DNA of 64,000 nucleotides from Gemmatimonadota bacterium (GCA_016720805.1 JADKJZ010000006.1:84741-148740); one strand, 5' to 3'. Shown: positions 44,258 to 55,773, numbered from the stretch's first letter. Program-made: numbers and translations. The notes: generated by a model from the sequence alone, not told the origin.

Positions 44258-45514
44258 ATGACCGAAATCACCTACCGAATTGCCGCCGAAGATGTCGCCT
44301 CCAAGACCGTCGAGGTGACCGTCCCCGTGGAACGCCTGGCCGATGCCGAGCGCCGCGCCGTCCGCGAATATGCCCGCCAGATCCGGCTTCCGGGCTTCCG
44401 GAAGGGCCACGCCCCCGAGGCGGTGGTCCGGAAGAAGTTCGACCAGGAGATCAAGCGCTGGGTGCTGGAAGACTCGCTCCGCCAGGGATGGGAGTTGATT
44501 CTCAAGGAAGGCGACCTCAAGCCGACGGCCGACCCGCAGATCCGCAAGGTCACCTTCGAGCCCGACCAGCCGTTGACCTTCGAGATTCTGGTCGAGATCC
44601 GGCCGGAGCTGGCCCTGGCCACCGTCGGGGGCTTCGCGATCAGCCGTCCTGCCGTCGCCGTGACCGATGAGATGGTCGAGGAGCAGCTGGACCGCCTGCG
44701 CGAGCAGAAGGCCACCTGGACGCCGCTGGAGGGCGTGCAACCGGCGCCGGGCCACCTCGTCTCCGTGAGCGTGACGACGATCGAAGAGGGGAAGGAGCCG
44801 GTCGAAGGAGCGCCCTACTCGCTGGTGATTGGCCAGGGACAGGCGATCCCCGAGCTCGAAGAGCGGATCCTCACCCTCAAGCCGGGTGAGACGTCGGAGG
44901 GCGATGTTCGCTTTCCGGAGGACCACCCCGATACCACCCGCCGCGGCCAGAGCCGTCGGATCCGGGTGACCCTGCACGAGGTCAAGTCGCAGCTCCTGCC
45001 GCCCCTGGATGACGCCTTTGCGCGGGAAGTCGGGGAATTCGAGTCGGCCGCCGCCCTGACCGCGCAGGTCCGCGAGGACGTGGCCGCCGAGGCGACCCGG
45101 AACGCCGACCAGGCCGTCCGGGAGCAGTTGGTCCAGAAGATCGTCGAGGCCAATAACGTCCCGGCCCCGGAGAACCTGGTCCACCGCCTCCTGCACGCCT
45201 ACGCCGAGGGGTACCAGATCCCCAAGGAGCAGTTCGAGACCTTCGCCCAGTCGTTCCACCCGATCGCCGAGTCGCAGGTGCGCCGGGAATTGGTGCTGGA
45301 TGCGGTGGCCACGGCCCAGAACCTGCACGCGACCGAGCAGGACCTCGACGCCCGGGTGGCCGAACTGGCCGGGGCCCGGGGGGTCGAACCGGGGAAGCTC
45401 TACGCCTCGCTGCAGCAGGCCAACCGCCTGGGCGAGCTGGAGCGCTCCCTGACCGAGGAAAAGACCTTCAGCTGGCTCCTGGGCCAGTCCACCGTTACCG
45501 AGAGCGCGGCGTGA
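44258..45514 (+). CDS. tig: Trigger factor
   Basis: 418 aa. The ribosome-binding domain has the signature LPGFRKGHAPEAVVRKKF (GFRxGxxP). A central FKBP-like domain (about 150-240) keeps the fold but lacks several typical isomerase residues, and a helical C-terminal chaperone domain follows. It helps new proteins fold at the ribosome exit. It opens the operon tig-clpP-clpX-engB and overlaps clpP by 4 nt, the usual gene order in many bacteria. Confidence 0.97.
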   Translation: MTEITYRIAAEDVASKTVEVTVPVERLADAERRAVREYARQIRLPGFRKGHAPEAVVRKKFDQEIKRWVLEDSLRQGWELILKEGDLKPTADPQIRKVTFEPDQPLTFEILVEIRPELALATVGGFAISRPAVAVTDEMVEEQLDRLREQKATWTPLEGVQPAPGHLVSVSVTTIEEGKEPVEGAPYSLVIGQGQAIPELEERILTLKPGETSEGDVRFPEDHPDTTRRGQSRRIRVTLHEVKSQLLPPLDDAFAREVGEFESAAALTAQVREDVAAEATRNADQAVREQLVQKIVEANNVPAPENLVHRLLHAYAEGYQIPKEQFETFAQSFHPIAESQVRRELVLDAVATAQNLHATEQDLDARVAELAGARGVEPGKLYASLQQANRLGELERSLTEEKTFSWLLGQSTVTESAA

Positions 45515-46131
45515 CCCACAGCGCGATCTATCCGCCGTACATTATCGAGAAGTCCGCTCGCGGCGAGCGGACCTACGACATCTTCTCCCGCCTGCTGATG
45601 GACCGGATCGTCTTCCTCGGGGCGGGGATCAACGACGATGTCGCGAACATCATCATTGCGCAGCTGCTCTTCCTCGAGGCCGACAACCCCGAGAAGGACA
45701 TCTACCTCTACCTGAATTCGCCGGGCGGGATTGTCTCCAGCGGCATGGCGATCTACGACACGATGCAGCACCTGCGGGCACCGATCAACACGATCTGCAT
45801 GGGGATGGCCGCCTCGATGGGGTCGTTCCTCCTGGCCGCCGGGACCAAGGGGAAGCGGGCGGCGTTGCCGCACGCGCGGATCATGATCCACCAGCCCTCG
45901 GGCGGGACGCAGGGGACCGCGGCCGACATCGAGATCCAGGCCCGCGAGATTCTCTACCTCCGCGGCCGGATGAACGAGTTGTACGCGAAGCACACCGGGC
46001 AGCCGCTCGAGCGGATCGAGAAGGACATGGAGCGGGATCGCTTCATGAGCGCGGAGGAGGCCGTCGAGTACGGCCTGGTCGACACCATCCTGACCCCGCG
46101 CAAGGTGGAATCGCCACAGCCCAAGGGCTGA
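45511..46131 (+). CDS. clpP: ATP-dependent Clp protease proteolytic subunit
   Basis: 206 aa from a GTG. The catalytic serine is in GMAASMGSFLL, histidine in ARIMIHQPSGG, and the aspartate in the later helix region. The N-terminus VTHSAIYPPYIIEKSARGER and EKDIYLYLNSPGG are typical. It forms the 14-mer chamber with ClpX, encoded next. All catalytic motifs are intact. Confidence 0.97.
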   Translation: MTHSAIYPPYIIEKSARGERTYDIFSRLLMDRIVFLGAGINDDVANIIIAQLLFLEADNPEKDIYLYLNSPGGIVSSGMAIYDTMQHLRAPINTICMGMAASMGSFLLAAGTKGKRAALPHARIMIHQPSGGTQGTAADIEIQAREILYLRGRMNELYAKHTGQPLERIEKDMERDRFMSAEEAVEYGLVDTILTPRKVESPQPKG

Positions 46132-46144
46132 GAAGGAGTCGCCG

Positions 46145-47394
<1,250 letters not shown>

Positions 47395-47398
<4 letters not shown>

Positions 47399-48036
47399 GC
47401 ACCGCCGCGGTGCCGGCCGAGGTCTCGCCACTCGCCCGGCTCCCGATCGAGTTCCTCGGCTCCTTCCCGGATCCGATGCATCGCCTCGATCCGGTCCTGC
47501 CCGAATTCGCGATGATCGGCCGCTCCAATGTCGGCAAGTCGTCGTTGCTCAATGCCCTCGTCGGACGGCGCAGCCTGGCGCGCGTGTCGCAGACGCCCGG
47601 CAAGACGCAGCTGCTCAACATCTATCAGCTGCCGTCGCTCTACCTGATCGACCTCCCGGGCTACGGCTTTGCCCAGGCCGACAAGGGGACGCGGCTCGCC
47701 TACCGAAAGCTGCTCGAGAGTTTCCTGCGGAAGCGCACCACCCTCACGGGGGTGGTCTGGCTGCTCGACATCCGCCACAAGCCCTCGAAGGACGACGGCG
47801 ACTTCCACACCCTGCTGACGGACTCCGGCTGTGCGGTGCTGGCAGTGCTGACCAAGGCCGACAAGCTGACCCGCTCGGGGCGCGCCAAGGCCGCGGCGGA
47901 ACGGGCCGACGCGATCGGCTTTCCGCTCGACCAGGTGCAGGTCGTGAGCGCCGAGACTGGCTTGGGGATCGCCGAATTGGGCGCCTCGCTCCTCGCGGCA
48001 GCAATGGAGCCGATCACGCCGGAGCCTGCGGCGTGA
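47395..48036 (+). CDS. engB: Ribosome-biogenesis GTPase EngB (YihA/YsxC)
   Basis: 213 aa from a GTG. G1 is GRSNVGKSS, G2 is TPGKT, G3 is DLPGYGFA, G4 is TKAD and G5 is SAETGLG. It assists large-subunit assembly. The gene order clpX then engB, without lon between, is a small variation on the common layout. It overlaps the next gene by 4 nt. Confidence 0.95.
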
Positions 48037-48671
48037 TCCGGCGTCGTGCCCTCCGCTTCGCAGTGGCGTTCGGCCTCCTGGGCGCGCCGGTGCTCACGGC
48101 CCAGACCAAGACGCTGCCCGATTCGGCCAGCCTCATCCCGGCCGGCTTCGGTCGCCTCAATCAGGACGTGATCACCCTTCGCCTCGGCACCGGGTCGCTC
48201 GACATCCGGATCGTCCCGCTCGAGGAAGGGTTGCTGCGACTCCTGTCACCGGACGGCTACCGCGCGCTGACCAATCTCGTGGCGGGCGAGCAGAAGCGGC
48301 TCGATTCGCTCGGCGCGGCACGCGGCCTCCGGCAACCCGGGCTCGCCCTGGTCACGTTCTTCGGGCTGGCGCCGAATACCCGGTTCGACCCGCAGTTGCT
48401 GACCGTGATGGGGCGGAACCAGCTCTATCGACCGGTCGGCGTGCTGCCGCTCTCACCCGGCTTCTCGAATCAGCAGCTCGACGCGCGCGGGCAGGCCACG
48501 GCGATCATCGTCTATGAGCGCCCCTTGCCGGTGCTCGAGCCGTTCACGGTGAGCTACCTGAGCGCCAGCAGCACGGAATGGGAGCGGAAGCTGCAACGGC
48601 TGAACGCGGAACGCGCCCGAATCGTCGGTCGTGCCGCGGCGGCCCCGGACACGGGCCGCCGAGTCCCATGA
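48033..48671 (+). CDS. Hypothetical secreted protein
   Basis: 212 aa from a GTG overlapping engB. A signal peptide (LRFAVAFGLLGAPVLTAQ) is followed by a beta-rich region including DIRIVPLEEGLLRLLSPDGYR and AIIVYERPLPVLEPFTVSYL. No known family was recognised. Both neighbours overlap it by 4 nt, so it is expressed with the clp operon. Confidence 0.75.
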   Translation: MIRRRALRFAVAFGLLGAPVLTAQTKTLPDSASLIPAGFGRLNQDVITLRLGTGSLDIRIVPLEEGLLRLLSPDGYRALTNLVAGEQKRLDSLGAARGLRQPGLALVTFFGLAPNTRFDPQLLTVMGRNQLYRPVGVLPLSPGFSNQQLDARGQATAIIVYERPLPVLEPFTVSYLSASSTEWERKLQRLNAERARIVGRAAAAPDTGRRVP

Positions 48672-49507
48672 CGTTGCGTCCACTTCGGCGCGTCAGCGTG
48701 CCCGAGGCGATCCGACAGCACCGCGACGCCTGGCTCGCGGATCTTCAGCACGCCCTCACCGCGCCCGGCGCCGACTGGTCCGCCATCACCGCCGAGACGC
48801 TCTACGGGCTGAGCTACCCGGGCCAGGGGACGCTCGCGGAACGGCTCGCCGACCCCGCCCTGCCCCTCACCGCCCGCATTGCGCTCGAGTCGCTCGATCC
48901 GCGGCACGTCACCCTCGAGCCGGAGTACTACGCCGAGATCGACGAGGCGCGCTTTGCCCGGGTCAAGCCGTTGCTCTGGCTCTGGTACTCCTTCGATCGA
49001 CTGCCGCTCGGCGGGCAGCATGTCGACTTGGGCATCGAGTTCCGGCGGCTGCTGGCTCCGCACATCTTCGCGCGCGTCGGCGAGCGCTTCAAGTGCTTCC
49101 AGCACGTGGAGTTCTCCTTCGGCTACGGCATGGAAGTGGGCGACGACGTGGTGGTCCATCGGCACGTCCTGCTCGATGATCGTGGTGGCATCGTGCTGGG
49201 CAATCGGGTGTCGATCTCGGATTACGCCAACATCTACTCGCATACCCACAGCATCGTGGAACAGAAGGACGTCACGACGCTCCAGACGGTGCTCGAGGAC
49301 GACGTCCGGATCACCTACCACGCCACGGTGCTCGCCGGCGTGCGCGTCGGAGAGAACGGGATGGTCGGCGCCAACGCGCTCGCCACCAAGGACGTCCGCC
49401 CCTTCCATGTCCACGTGGGAATCCCGGCCAAGTCGATCCGGGTCAAGCCGAACGCCCCGTCCGCCCACACCAGCACGTTCAGGACCCCCCGCCACAGCGA
49501 GTCGTGA
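48668..49507 (+). CDS. Left-handed beta-helix acyltransferase
   Basis: 279 aa, overlapping the previous gene by 4 nt (ATGA). The C-terminal half has hexapeptide repeats (VHRHVLLDDRGGIVLGNRV, ISDYANIYSHTHS, TVLAGVRVGENGMVGAN) and an ending VHVGIPAKSIRVK, as in maltose/galactoside O-acetyltransferases. It likely acetylates a sugar or other small molecule using acetyl-CoA; the substrate is unknown. The stop codon is part of the first GTGAC of a Pho-box-like set. Confidence 0.82.
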   Translation: MTLRPLRRVSVPEAIRQHRDAWLADLQHALTAPGADWSAITAETLYGLSYPGQGTLAERLADPALPLTARIALESLDPRHVTLEPEYYAEIDEARFARVKPLLWLWYSFDRLPLGGQHVDLGIEFRRLLAPHIFARVGERFKCFQHVEFSFGYGMEVGDDVVVHRHVLLDDRGGIVLGNRVSISDYANIYSHTHSIVEQKDVTTLQTVLEDDVRITYHATVLAGVRVGENGMVGANALATKDVRPFHVHVGIPAKSIRVKPNAPSAHTSTFRTPRHSES

Positions 49508-49593
49508 CCCGGCCGTGACCCCCTTGGCACGTCCAGGGGTGGCGGGCGCACTCTGTGACACAATCGTTGCCGAAACCGTGACCGAACCGTCAC
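49504..49593 (+). promoter_or_regulatory. Pho-box-like repeat cluster upstream of the TonB receptor
   Basis: GTGAC at 49504 and 49515 are 11 bp apart. A second group has GTGAC 49555, GTTGC 49566, GTGAC 49578 and GTCAC 49589, spaced 11, 12 and 11 bp, close to the 11/12 spacing at pstS. The repeats lie on the strand of the receptor gene, as for pstS. Control by PhoB is inferred. Confidence 0.55.
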
Positions 49594-49683
49594 GCGTTTC
49601 GGCGACCTTTGTCGTGCTGTGGGGGGAGGTGCGCCGACGAGCGGACACATCCCCGGGACCACACGGACCTTGGGACGGACTTC

Positions 49684-52436
49684 ATGACGGCAGGATTCGC
49701 GCGGCGGCTGGGCCTGGTACTCTCCCTTCTCTTGCCGGCGGGCCTCGCGGCCCAGGGCACCGGACGGATTGTCGGCCGGATTGTCGACGCCGACGGCAAC
49801 ATCCCGCTCGGCGGCGTCCGCATCGCGATCGTCGGCACGCCCCGGATGGCGCAGAGCGCGGTGGACGGTCGCTACTCGCTGACCAACGTCGCGGTCGGGA
49901 CCGTCTCCCTCCGGATCACCAACATCGGCTACGCCCCGAAGACCATCACCGAAGTGGCGGTCACCGACGGCGGCGTCACGACCCTCGACATCACCCTCTC
50001 GGCGCAGGCGGTCCAGCTGACCGAGATCACGGTGACGGCTGCCGCCGAGCGCGGCTCCGTCTCGGCGGCGCTCGACGAACAGCGTAGCGCGGTCGGGATC
50101 GTGAACGCGATCTCCTCCGAGCAGATCGCCCGCTCCCCCGACGGCGACGCCGCCGCGGCGGTGCAGCGCGTCAGTGGCGCCACGGTCCAGGACGGCAAGT
50201 ACGTCTTCGTCCGCGGCCTTGGCGATCGCTACACGCAGGCCTCGCTCAACGGCGCCCGCATCCCGTCGCCGGAGCCGGAGAAGAAGGTCGTGCCGCTCGA
50301 CCTCTTCCCGTCGTCGCTGCTCGAGGGGATCACCACCTCGAAGACCTTCACCCCCGATCAGCCGGGCGACTTCTCCGGCGCACTGGTGAACATCAAGACC
50401 AAGGAATTCTCGGGGAAGCGCTTCACCGCCTTCTCGATCACCACCGGCGCCAATGACGCGATCACCGGGCAGTCCGGCCGCTTCGCGCCGTCCACCGGCC
50501 GTGACTGGTTGGCGTTGGGCGGGGCGGCGCGCCGACTGCCGAGCGCGGTGTCGAGCACCGACTTCACGCAGCAGCTGCCGGCCTCCCAGGCCAACGCGCT
50601 GATCGGCCAGCTGCGCAATGTCTGGTCGCCGACGTCGCGGACCGGGGCGCCGAATGCCGGCTTCGGCATGACGCTCGGGGGCAACCTGCCGACGGGTGGG
50701 ACCGGAGTGAGCTACCTCCTCTCGGGGACCTACTCCTTCTCGCAGGAAACGCGGGCCGGGTCACGCCGCGCGCTCGCGCAGGTGTCCGGCGCCGGCACGG
50801 CCGAGGAACTCGACCGCTACGACGGCGATCTGGGCCGCAACAGCGTGCTCTGGGGCGGGATCGCGAACCTCAGCACCACGATCGGCAGCCGCAGCAAGGT
50901 GTCGCTCAACAACACCTACAACCGGACCATGGACAATGAGGGGCGCCTCGAGACGGGCCGCTCGGAAAACCTCTCGCAGAACCTGCAGATCCAGCGGCTG
51001 CGGTACGTCGAGCGGAACGTCCGTTCGACGCAGCTGGCGCTGACGCACGACATTGGTCGGGGCCAGCAGATCGAGTGGGGCGTCACGGCGTCGGGTGTGA
51101 CCCGCCGCGAGCCGGATCGTTCGGAAATCGTCTACTCGCTGCCCGAGGGCGGCGGTGCGCCGCAGTGGTTCGGCTTCTCCAACGAGGCGGCCGTCCGGAC
51201 CTTCGCCGACCTGAAGGAGAACTCGCTCGAAGCCAACCTGAACTGGCGCCTGTCGCTTGGTGCCGCGTCGGTCGGGCGCTCGCTCAAGGTGGGCGGCCTC
51301 TACCGCACCACCGATCGTGACGCGGTCAACACCTCCTACTCGCTCTCGCTGGCGCGCGCCCTTGGTGCTGCCGACCTCGCGTTGCCCGCCGAAGAGCTGT
51401 TCGATGGCCGCTTCACGGCCGGCGACCAGCAGACGCTGCGCATCGTCCCGCTCGCCGCCGGCGGTTCGTACACCGCCAGCGACCGGCTTGGGGCCGGCTA
51501 CGCCATGGTCACCTGGCCGCTCTCCGGTTCGCTCGAGCTGATCGGTGGCGCCCGCGTGGAACACTCCGAGGTCGAGGTCTCGTCGCTGTCGTCGGCCGGC
51601 GAGCCGTCGCTGGCCACGCCGTCCTTCACCGACGTGCTTCCGTCGCTGGCGATGAACCTCCGGTTGTCGGAACGGGCCTCGGTCCGCCTCTCGGCGACGC
51701 AGACGCTCTCACGTCCCGAGTACCGTGAGCTCTCGCCGGTGCTGTTCCGTGAAGTGATCGGGGCGGACAACGTCAAGGGCAATCCGAACCTCACCCGGGC
51801 GTTGATCCAGAACTACGACCTCCGCTGGGAGCTCTACCCGAGCCGCGGCGAGATCCTGTCGCTCGGCGTCTTCGCGAAGCGGTTCGAGCGCCCGATCGAG
51901 CGGATCTATCAGGGCACGTCCGGGACGCGCATCATCACCTACGTCAACGCCAAGTCCGCCAACAACTACGGCGCGGAAGTCGAGCTCCGGAAGGAGCTGG
52001 CCGGGCTGAGCTCGGCGCTCAAGACTTTCTCGATCGCCGCGAACGCCACGGTGATGAAGTCGACCATCGAGATCGACCCGACCTCGGGCTCGATCACGAG
52101 CGCGTCGCGCAAGATGGTGGGCCAGGCGCCGTACGTGCTCAACGGCGGTCTCACCTGGACGCACCCGACCGCGCCGGCCTCTGCCACCCTGCTCTTCAAT
52201 CGCGTCGGGGCGCCCGGATCACCGAGGCCGGTGAGCAGCCGCTGCCGGACGTGGTCGAACAGTCGCGCAACGTGCTCGACCTCTCGCTCCGCTTCCCGCT
52301 GGTAGCCGGCGTCAGCGCCCGCGTCGATGCGCGCAACCTGCTCGACGCGCCGTACCAGATCCTGCAGGGCGACGTGATCCGCGAGCGGTACCGCGGCGGG
52401 CGGACGGTCAGCGTGGGGTTCAGCTGGAAGCAGTAA
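49684..52436 (+). CDS. TonB-dependent outer-membrane receptor, with one frameshift
   Basis: About 917 aa if one base is restored in the GGGG at 52207-52210; the frames join at LLFNRVG and RITEAGEQPLPDVVEQSRN. Signal peptide, then a carboxypeptidase-regulatory-like beta-sandwich (GRIVGRIVDADGNIPLGG), plug domain (VQRVSGATVQDGKYVFVRGLG) and barrel ending VSVGFSWKQ. It imports a nutrient with TonB energy. Pho-box-like repeats upstream suggest a phosphate-related ligand, and a lipoprotein follows. The short frame would lose the last barrel strands. Confidence 0.85.
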
Positions 52437-52442
52437 GAAGAC

Positions 52443-52470
52443 GGCGAACAGCGAACGGCGATCAGCGAAC
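52443..52470. repeat. Heptamer array (GGCGAAC/AGCGAAC)4
   Basis: Units GGCGAAC, AGCGAAC, GGCGATC, AGCGAAC, starting 6 nt after the TonB receptor stop. Same unit family as at 41396 and 42058. Confidence 0.9.
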
Positions 52471-52514
52471 GGGGCGCAGCACCACCCATCTCCCGCTCAT
52501 TCATCGCTCCTGTT

Positions 52515-52530
52515 GTGACAACACCGTGAC
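52515..52530 (+). promoter_or_regulatory. Pho-box-like repeat upstream of the beta-helix lipoprotein
   Basis: GTGAC at 52515 and 52526, exactly 11 bp apart, on the gene strand, with a weaker CACGA 11 bp further on. Same spacing as the repeats at pstS and the TonB receptor. Confidence 0.5.
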
Positions 52531-52542
52531 CCGATCACGACC

Positions 52543-52588
52543 AAACGCCGACACCCCAGGGGTTTCTTCCCTTCGGATGTCGGCGTTT
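52543..52588 (+). terminator. Long hairpin before the lipoprotein gene
   Basis: AAACGCCGACA (52543-52553) pairs with TGTCGGCGTTT (52578-52588), with a 24-nt loop that has its own CCCC/GGGG pair, then TTG. It has the A-rich and T-rich ends of an intrinsic terminator, in either direction. It could end the TonB receptor transcript or lead the lipoprotein message. Confidence 0.55.
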
Positions 52589-52621
52589 TGCCGTCTTGCA
52601 CCACCCACCACGAGGACCACG

Positions 52622-54292
52622 ATGATGCCTGGCTTTGCTTCGACCACCCGCGCGGCGATGCTCCTGACGCTCGCCCTGATTGGTGCCTGCTCCGAGGACC
52701 CGGTGACACCGCCGGCGAATGATGCCCCGACCGGGTTGGCCGCGGCGGCGACGGGCCAGACCACCATCCGGGTGACGTGGACCGCGCCGGCGACCGCCGC
52801 CACCTCGTTCGTGCTCCAGCGTGCCACCGGCGCGGCCGGCGCCTTCGCGACGATCACGTCGCCGGCCGGCACCGCCACCCAGTACGATGACGCCGGGCTG
52901 ACCCTCGGCACGCAGTATCGCTATCGCCTCGCGGCGGTGCGCGCCGCAGGCACCTCGGCCTACTCGACCGAAGCGACGGCAACGACGGCTGGCGTCGGTG
53001 CCATCGAAGTCACCGCCGACATCACCACCAACACCACGTGGACCCCCGCGAACGTCTACCGGCTGAAGGGCTTCCGGAAGGTCGCCAACGGCGCCACGCT
53101 GACGATCGATGCCGGCACCCGCATCGAGGGTGACTTCGCCACCGTCGGCTCGTCGCTCTTCGTGCTGCGTGGCGCCCGGATCGTGGCCAACGGCACCGCG
53201 GCCGATCCGATCGTCTTCACCTCGTCGCAGACGGCCGGCACGCGCCAGTCCGGCGACTGGGGCGGCCTGGTCATCGTCGGCAACGGCGTCATCAACCGCT
53301 CGGGCGTCGTGAACATCGAAGGGACCGGCACGTCGGTCGACAATGCCCTCGTTCCCTATTCGGGCGGCAACAACAACGGCGACAACAGCGGCCGCCTGAG
53401 CTACGTGCGCGTCGAGTACGCCGGCTTCGGTCCCGCGCAGGATGCCGAGCTCAATTCCTTCACGCTCGCGGCGGTCGGCAGCGCTACGGTCATCGACCAC
53501 CTCGAGGCGTTGAACGGCCTCGACGACCACTTCGAGATCTTCGGTGGGGCGCTCGACGCGAAGTACCTGGTGTCGTACCAGGCCGGCGACGACCACTTCG
53601 ACATGTCGGAAGGCTTCCAGGGCCGCCTGCAGTACCTGGTCGGCTTCCAGAGCAAGGTGCTGGTCCCGCGCGCTGGCGCCGGCAACGTCTCCTCGGATCC
53701 GCAGGGCATCGAGAACGACGGCTGCAACGGCTCGGGCTGCGACAACGGCTTCGACACCACGCCGTTCACCGTCCCGGTGGTCGCCAACTTCACGCTGGTC
53801 GGGACCGGGCCGGGCGTCGTCGGCGCCTCGGGCGGCTATGGCGCCGTGCTGCGCCGCGGCACCGGCGGGCACTACGTCAACGGCATCTTCGCTCGCTGGC
53901 CCGCTGCCGCGATCGGCTATCGTGACGCCGCGTCGAAGTCGCGCGAAACGAACGGGCTGCTCTCGTTCAAGGGCGTGTTCGTGGCCGAGTCGCCGGTGGC
54001 CTTCCAGGCCGGCCAGCAGACCTACGCCGGCAACGTGGCCGACGTCGACTTCCAGGGTGCCACCACCGCCGTCTCCTTGTTCACGAAGCTCCCGGCCGCC
54101 CCGACCGCCGTCGGCGATTTCGACTGGTCGCTGGCAGCCGCCGTCGCCCCGCGCACGGGTGGCGTGACCACCTTCACCGGGGACCTGCTCACCCGCGCCG
54201 GCGCCTTCATCACCGGCACGAGCTATCGTGGCGCCGCGGATCCGGCGGGCACCAAGTGGTGGGAAGGGTGGACGTCGTACAGCAACAACTGA
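52622..54292 (+). CDS. Lipoprotein with fibronectin-III-like and beta-helix-type repeats
   Basis: 556 aa. Lipobox LTLALIGAC is followed by an FN3-like domain (about 35-125, TIRVTWTAP and YRYRLAAVRA) and then beta-helix style repeats, including WGGLVIVGNGVINRSG, YVRVEYAGFG and DDHFEIFGGALDAKYLV. Proteins of this plan often lie beside a TonB receptor in Bacteroidota, so it may be the surface partner of the receptor here. Pho-box-like repeats precede it. The ligand is unknown. Confidence 0.72.
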   Translation: MMPGFASTTRAAMLLTLALIGACSEDPVTPPANDAPTGLAAAATGQTTIRVTWTAPATAATSFVLQRATGAAGAFATITSPAGTATQYDDAGLTLGTQYRYRLAAVRAAGTSAYSTEATATTAGVGAIEVTADITTNTTWTPANVYRLKGFRKVANGATLTIDAGTRIEGDFATVGSSLFVLRGARIVANGTAADPIVFTSSQTAGTRQSGDWGGLVIVGNGVINRSGVVNIEGTGTSVDNALVPYSGGNNNGDNSGRLSYVRVEYAGFGPAQDAELNSFTLAAVGSATVIDHLEALNGLDDHFEIFGGALDAKYLVSYQAGDDHFDMSEGFQGRLQYLVGFQSKVLVPRAGAGNVSSDPQGIENDGCNGSGCDNGFDTTPFTVPVVANFTLVGTGPGVVGASGGYGAVLRRGTGGHYVNGIFARWPAAAIGYRDAASKSRETNGLLSFKGVFVAESPVAFQAGQQTYAGNVADVDFQGATTAVSLFTKLPAAPTAVGDFDWSLAAAVAPRTGGVTTFTGDLLTRAGAFITGTSYRGAADPAGTKWWEGWTSYSNN

Positions 54293-54334
54293 GGTCGTAG
54301 GTCGTAGGTCGTAGTCGTTAGTCATTGGTCGTTA
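54293..54334. repeat. Heptamer array (GGTCGTA/GTCGTTA)6
   Basis: Six 7-bp units beginning immediately after the TGA stop of the lipoprotein gene: GGTCGTA three times, then GTCGTTA, GTCATTG, GTCGTTA with one phase shift. Confidence 0.9.
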
Positions 54335-54343
54335 GGATTGAGG

Positions 54344-54374
54344 GTCGCAGGTTGGCGTACAGCCGGCCTGCGAC
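54344..54374 (+). terminator. Hairpin next to the heptamer array
   Basis: GTCGCAGG (54344-54351) pairs with CCTGCGAC (54367-54374), 15-nt loop. It lies between the array and the next gene start. A terminator role is possible but no clear T-run follows. Confidence 0.4.
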
Positions 54375-54397
54375 TCTCCTACTTCAGGAAGCAACCG

Positions 54398-55015
54398 ATG
54401 CGTGCCTTGGTCGTGATGGTGGGGTTGGTGGGATTGATTGCGTGTGGGGCTGGTCAGAAGCCGGCCGAGGTCGCGGTGGACACGACCCGTCCCTGGGCAA
54501 AGCCGGGCGATGTGGTCGATTCGATCTTACCGATGCCGGAGCTGCTCCGGCGCTTTCGCGTGGGGCTGACCCAACCGACCGAACTCGAGGGAGGCGCGGC
54601 CTCGCGCGATGCCTTGGCGGCTCGCTTCATCGGGGCCATTGCCACGCAAGACACGGTGGCTCTGCGTGGCATGCTGTTGAGCCGGGCGGAATTCGCCTGG
54701 CTGATGTTCCCGGATCACCGCTACGCCGAGCCGCCGTACGAGCTCGACCCCGGGATCTTCTGGCTGCAGTTGACGGCGGAGAACAGCAAGGGCGTCGAGC
54801 GCGTGCTGCAGCGCTACGGGGGGCAACCGCTGGCCTTCGAACGGCTGACGTGCAACGCGGACACGCTGCAGATGCTGCGGGGTCCCACGAAGCTCTGGGG
54901 GCCGTGCCGCGTGCGCTATCGCACGGCCGACAGCACCCTCACTCGGCAACTTTTCGGCTCGATGATCGAACGGAACGGCCGGGTGAAGCTGGTGAGTTAC
55001 AACAACGAGTTCTAG
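54398..55015 (+). CDS. Hypothetical lipoprotein
   Basis: 205 aa with AGGA 8-9 nt upstream. Signal and lipobox MVGLVGLIACG place a lipidated cysteine near residue 16. The mature part has PELLRRFRVGLTQPTELEGG, FIGAIATQDTVALRGMLLSRAEF and WLQLTAENSKGVERVLQRYGG; no family was recognised. Its TAG stop overlaps the hisF stop on the other strand (CTAG). Confidence 0.7.
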   Translation: MRALVVMVGLVGLIACGAGQKPAEVAVDTTRPWAKPGDVVDSILPMPELLRRFRVGLTQPTELEGGAASRDALAARFIGAIATQDTVALRGMLLSRAEFAWLMFPDHRYAEPPYELDPGIFWLQLTAENSKGVERVLQRYGGQPLAFERLTCNADTLQMLRGPTKLWGPCRVRYRTADSTLTRQLFGSMIERNGRVKLVSYNNEF

Positions 55016-55773
55016 GGAGCTGGCGGGCGGACGGGGATGCCGCGGCGGGTGAGGAAGGCGCGGGCATCGGCGATCGTGGTGCCATCAAAGTGGAAGATCG
55101 AGGCGGCGAGCACCCCATGTGCTCCCGCCTCGAATGCATCCGCCAGGTGGGCCAGCGACCCGGCCCCGCCCGACGCGATCACCGGAATGCCGACGGCCTT
55201 CGCGGCGGCCTCGGTCAGATCGAGGTCGTAGCCGCTGCGCGTCCCGTCCCGATCCATCGACGTCAGCAGGATCTCGCCGGCACCGAGACGCTCCAGCGTG
55301 GCGAGCCACCCCAGCGCCTCGAGACCGGTCTCGTCCCGGCCCCCATTCGCCATCACCATCCAGCGGTCGCCCTCGCGGCGCACATCAACCGCGGCCACGA
55401 CGCACTGCGACCCGTAGGCGTCGGCCAACTGCGAGACCAGGTCGGGGTCGCGGATCGCCGCGGTGTTGACCGCCACCTTGTCGGCCCCCGCGCGGAGCGC
55501 CGCGCCGGCATCGTCCACCGAGCGGATGCCACCACCCACGGTGAAGGGGATGAAGATCGTCTCGGCGATCCGCTCCACCATCGACAGGGTCGTGCTGTGG
55601 TCACGATAGGACGCGGTGATGTCGAGGAAGACGAGCTCGTCGGCGCCTTCGCGATCGTAGCGCGCGGCCTGCTCCACCGGGTCGCCCGCATCACGGAGCG
55701 ACTCGAAGTGCACGCCCTTCACGACGCGGCCGTCGGCCACGTCCAGGCAGGGGATGATGCGGCGCGCTAGCAT
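55012..55773 (-). CDS. hisF: Imidazole glycerol phosphate synthase subunit HisF
   Basis: 253 aa. TIM-barrel cyclase with catalytic aspartates in IIPCLDVADGRVVKG and LTSMDRDGTRSGYDL, and the phosphate loops GGGIRS and ASGGAGSLAHL. It uses ammonia from HisH to close the imidazole ring. It overlaps the NUDIX stop by 7 nt. hisA, normally between hisH and hisF, is not here. Confidence 0.96.
   Translation of the reverse strand: MLARRIIPCLDVADGRVVKGVHFESLRDAGDPVEQAARYDREGADELVFLDITASYRDHSTTLSMVERIAETIFIPFTVGGGIRSVDDAGAALRAGADKVAVNTAAIRDPDLVSQLADAYGSQCVVAAVDVRREGDRWMVMANGGRDETGLEALGWLATLERLGAGEILLTSMDRDGTRSGYDLDLTEAAAKAVGIPVIASGGAGSLAHLADAFEAGAHGVLAASIFHFDGTTIADARAFLTRRGIPVRPPAP

Noticed and set aside
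52535..54325. Open frame of about 600 codons antisense to the beta-helix lipoprotein
   Set aside because: The plus-strand gene has a signal peptide, lipobox and domain motifs; the antisense product is low-complexity Arg/Gly/Ala.
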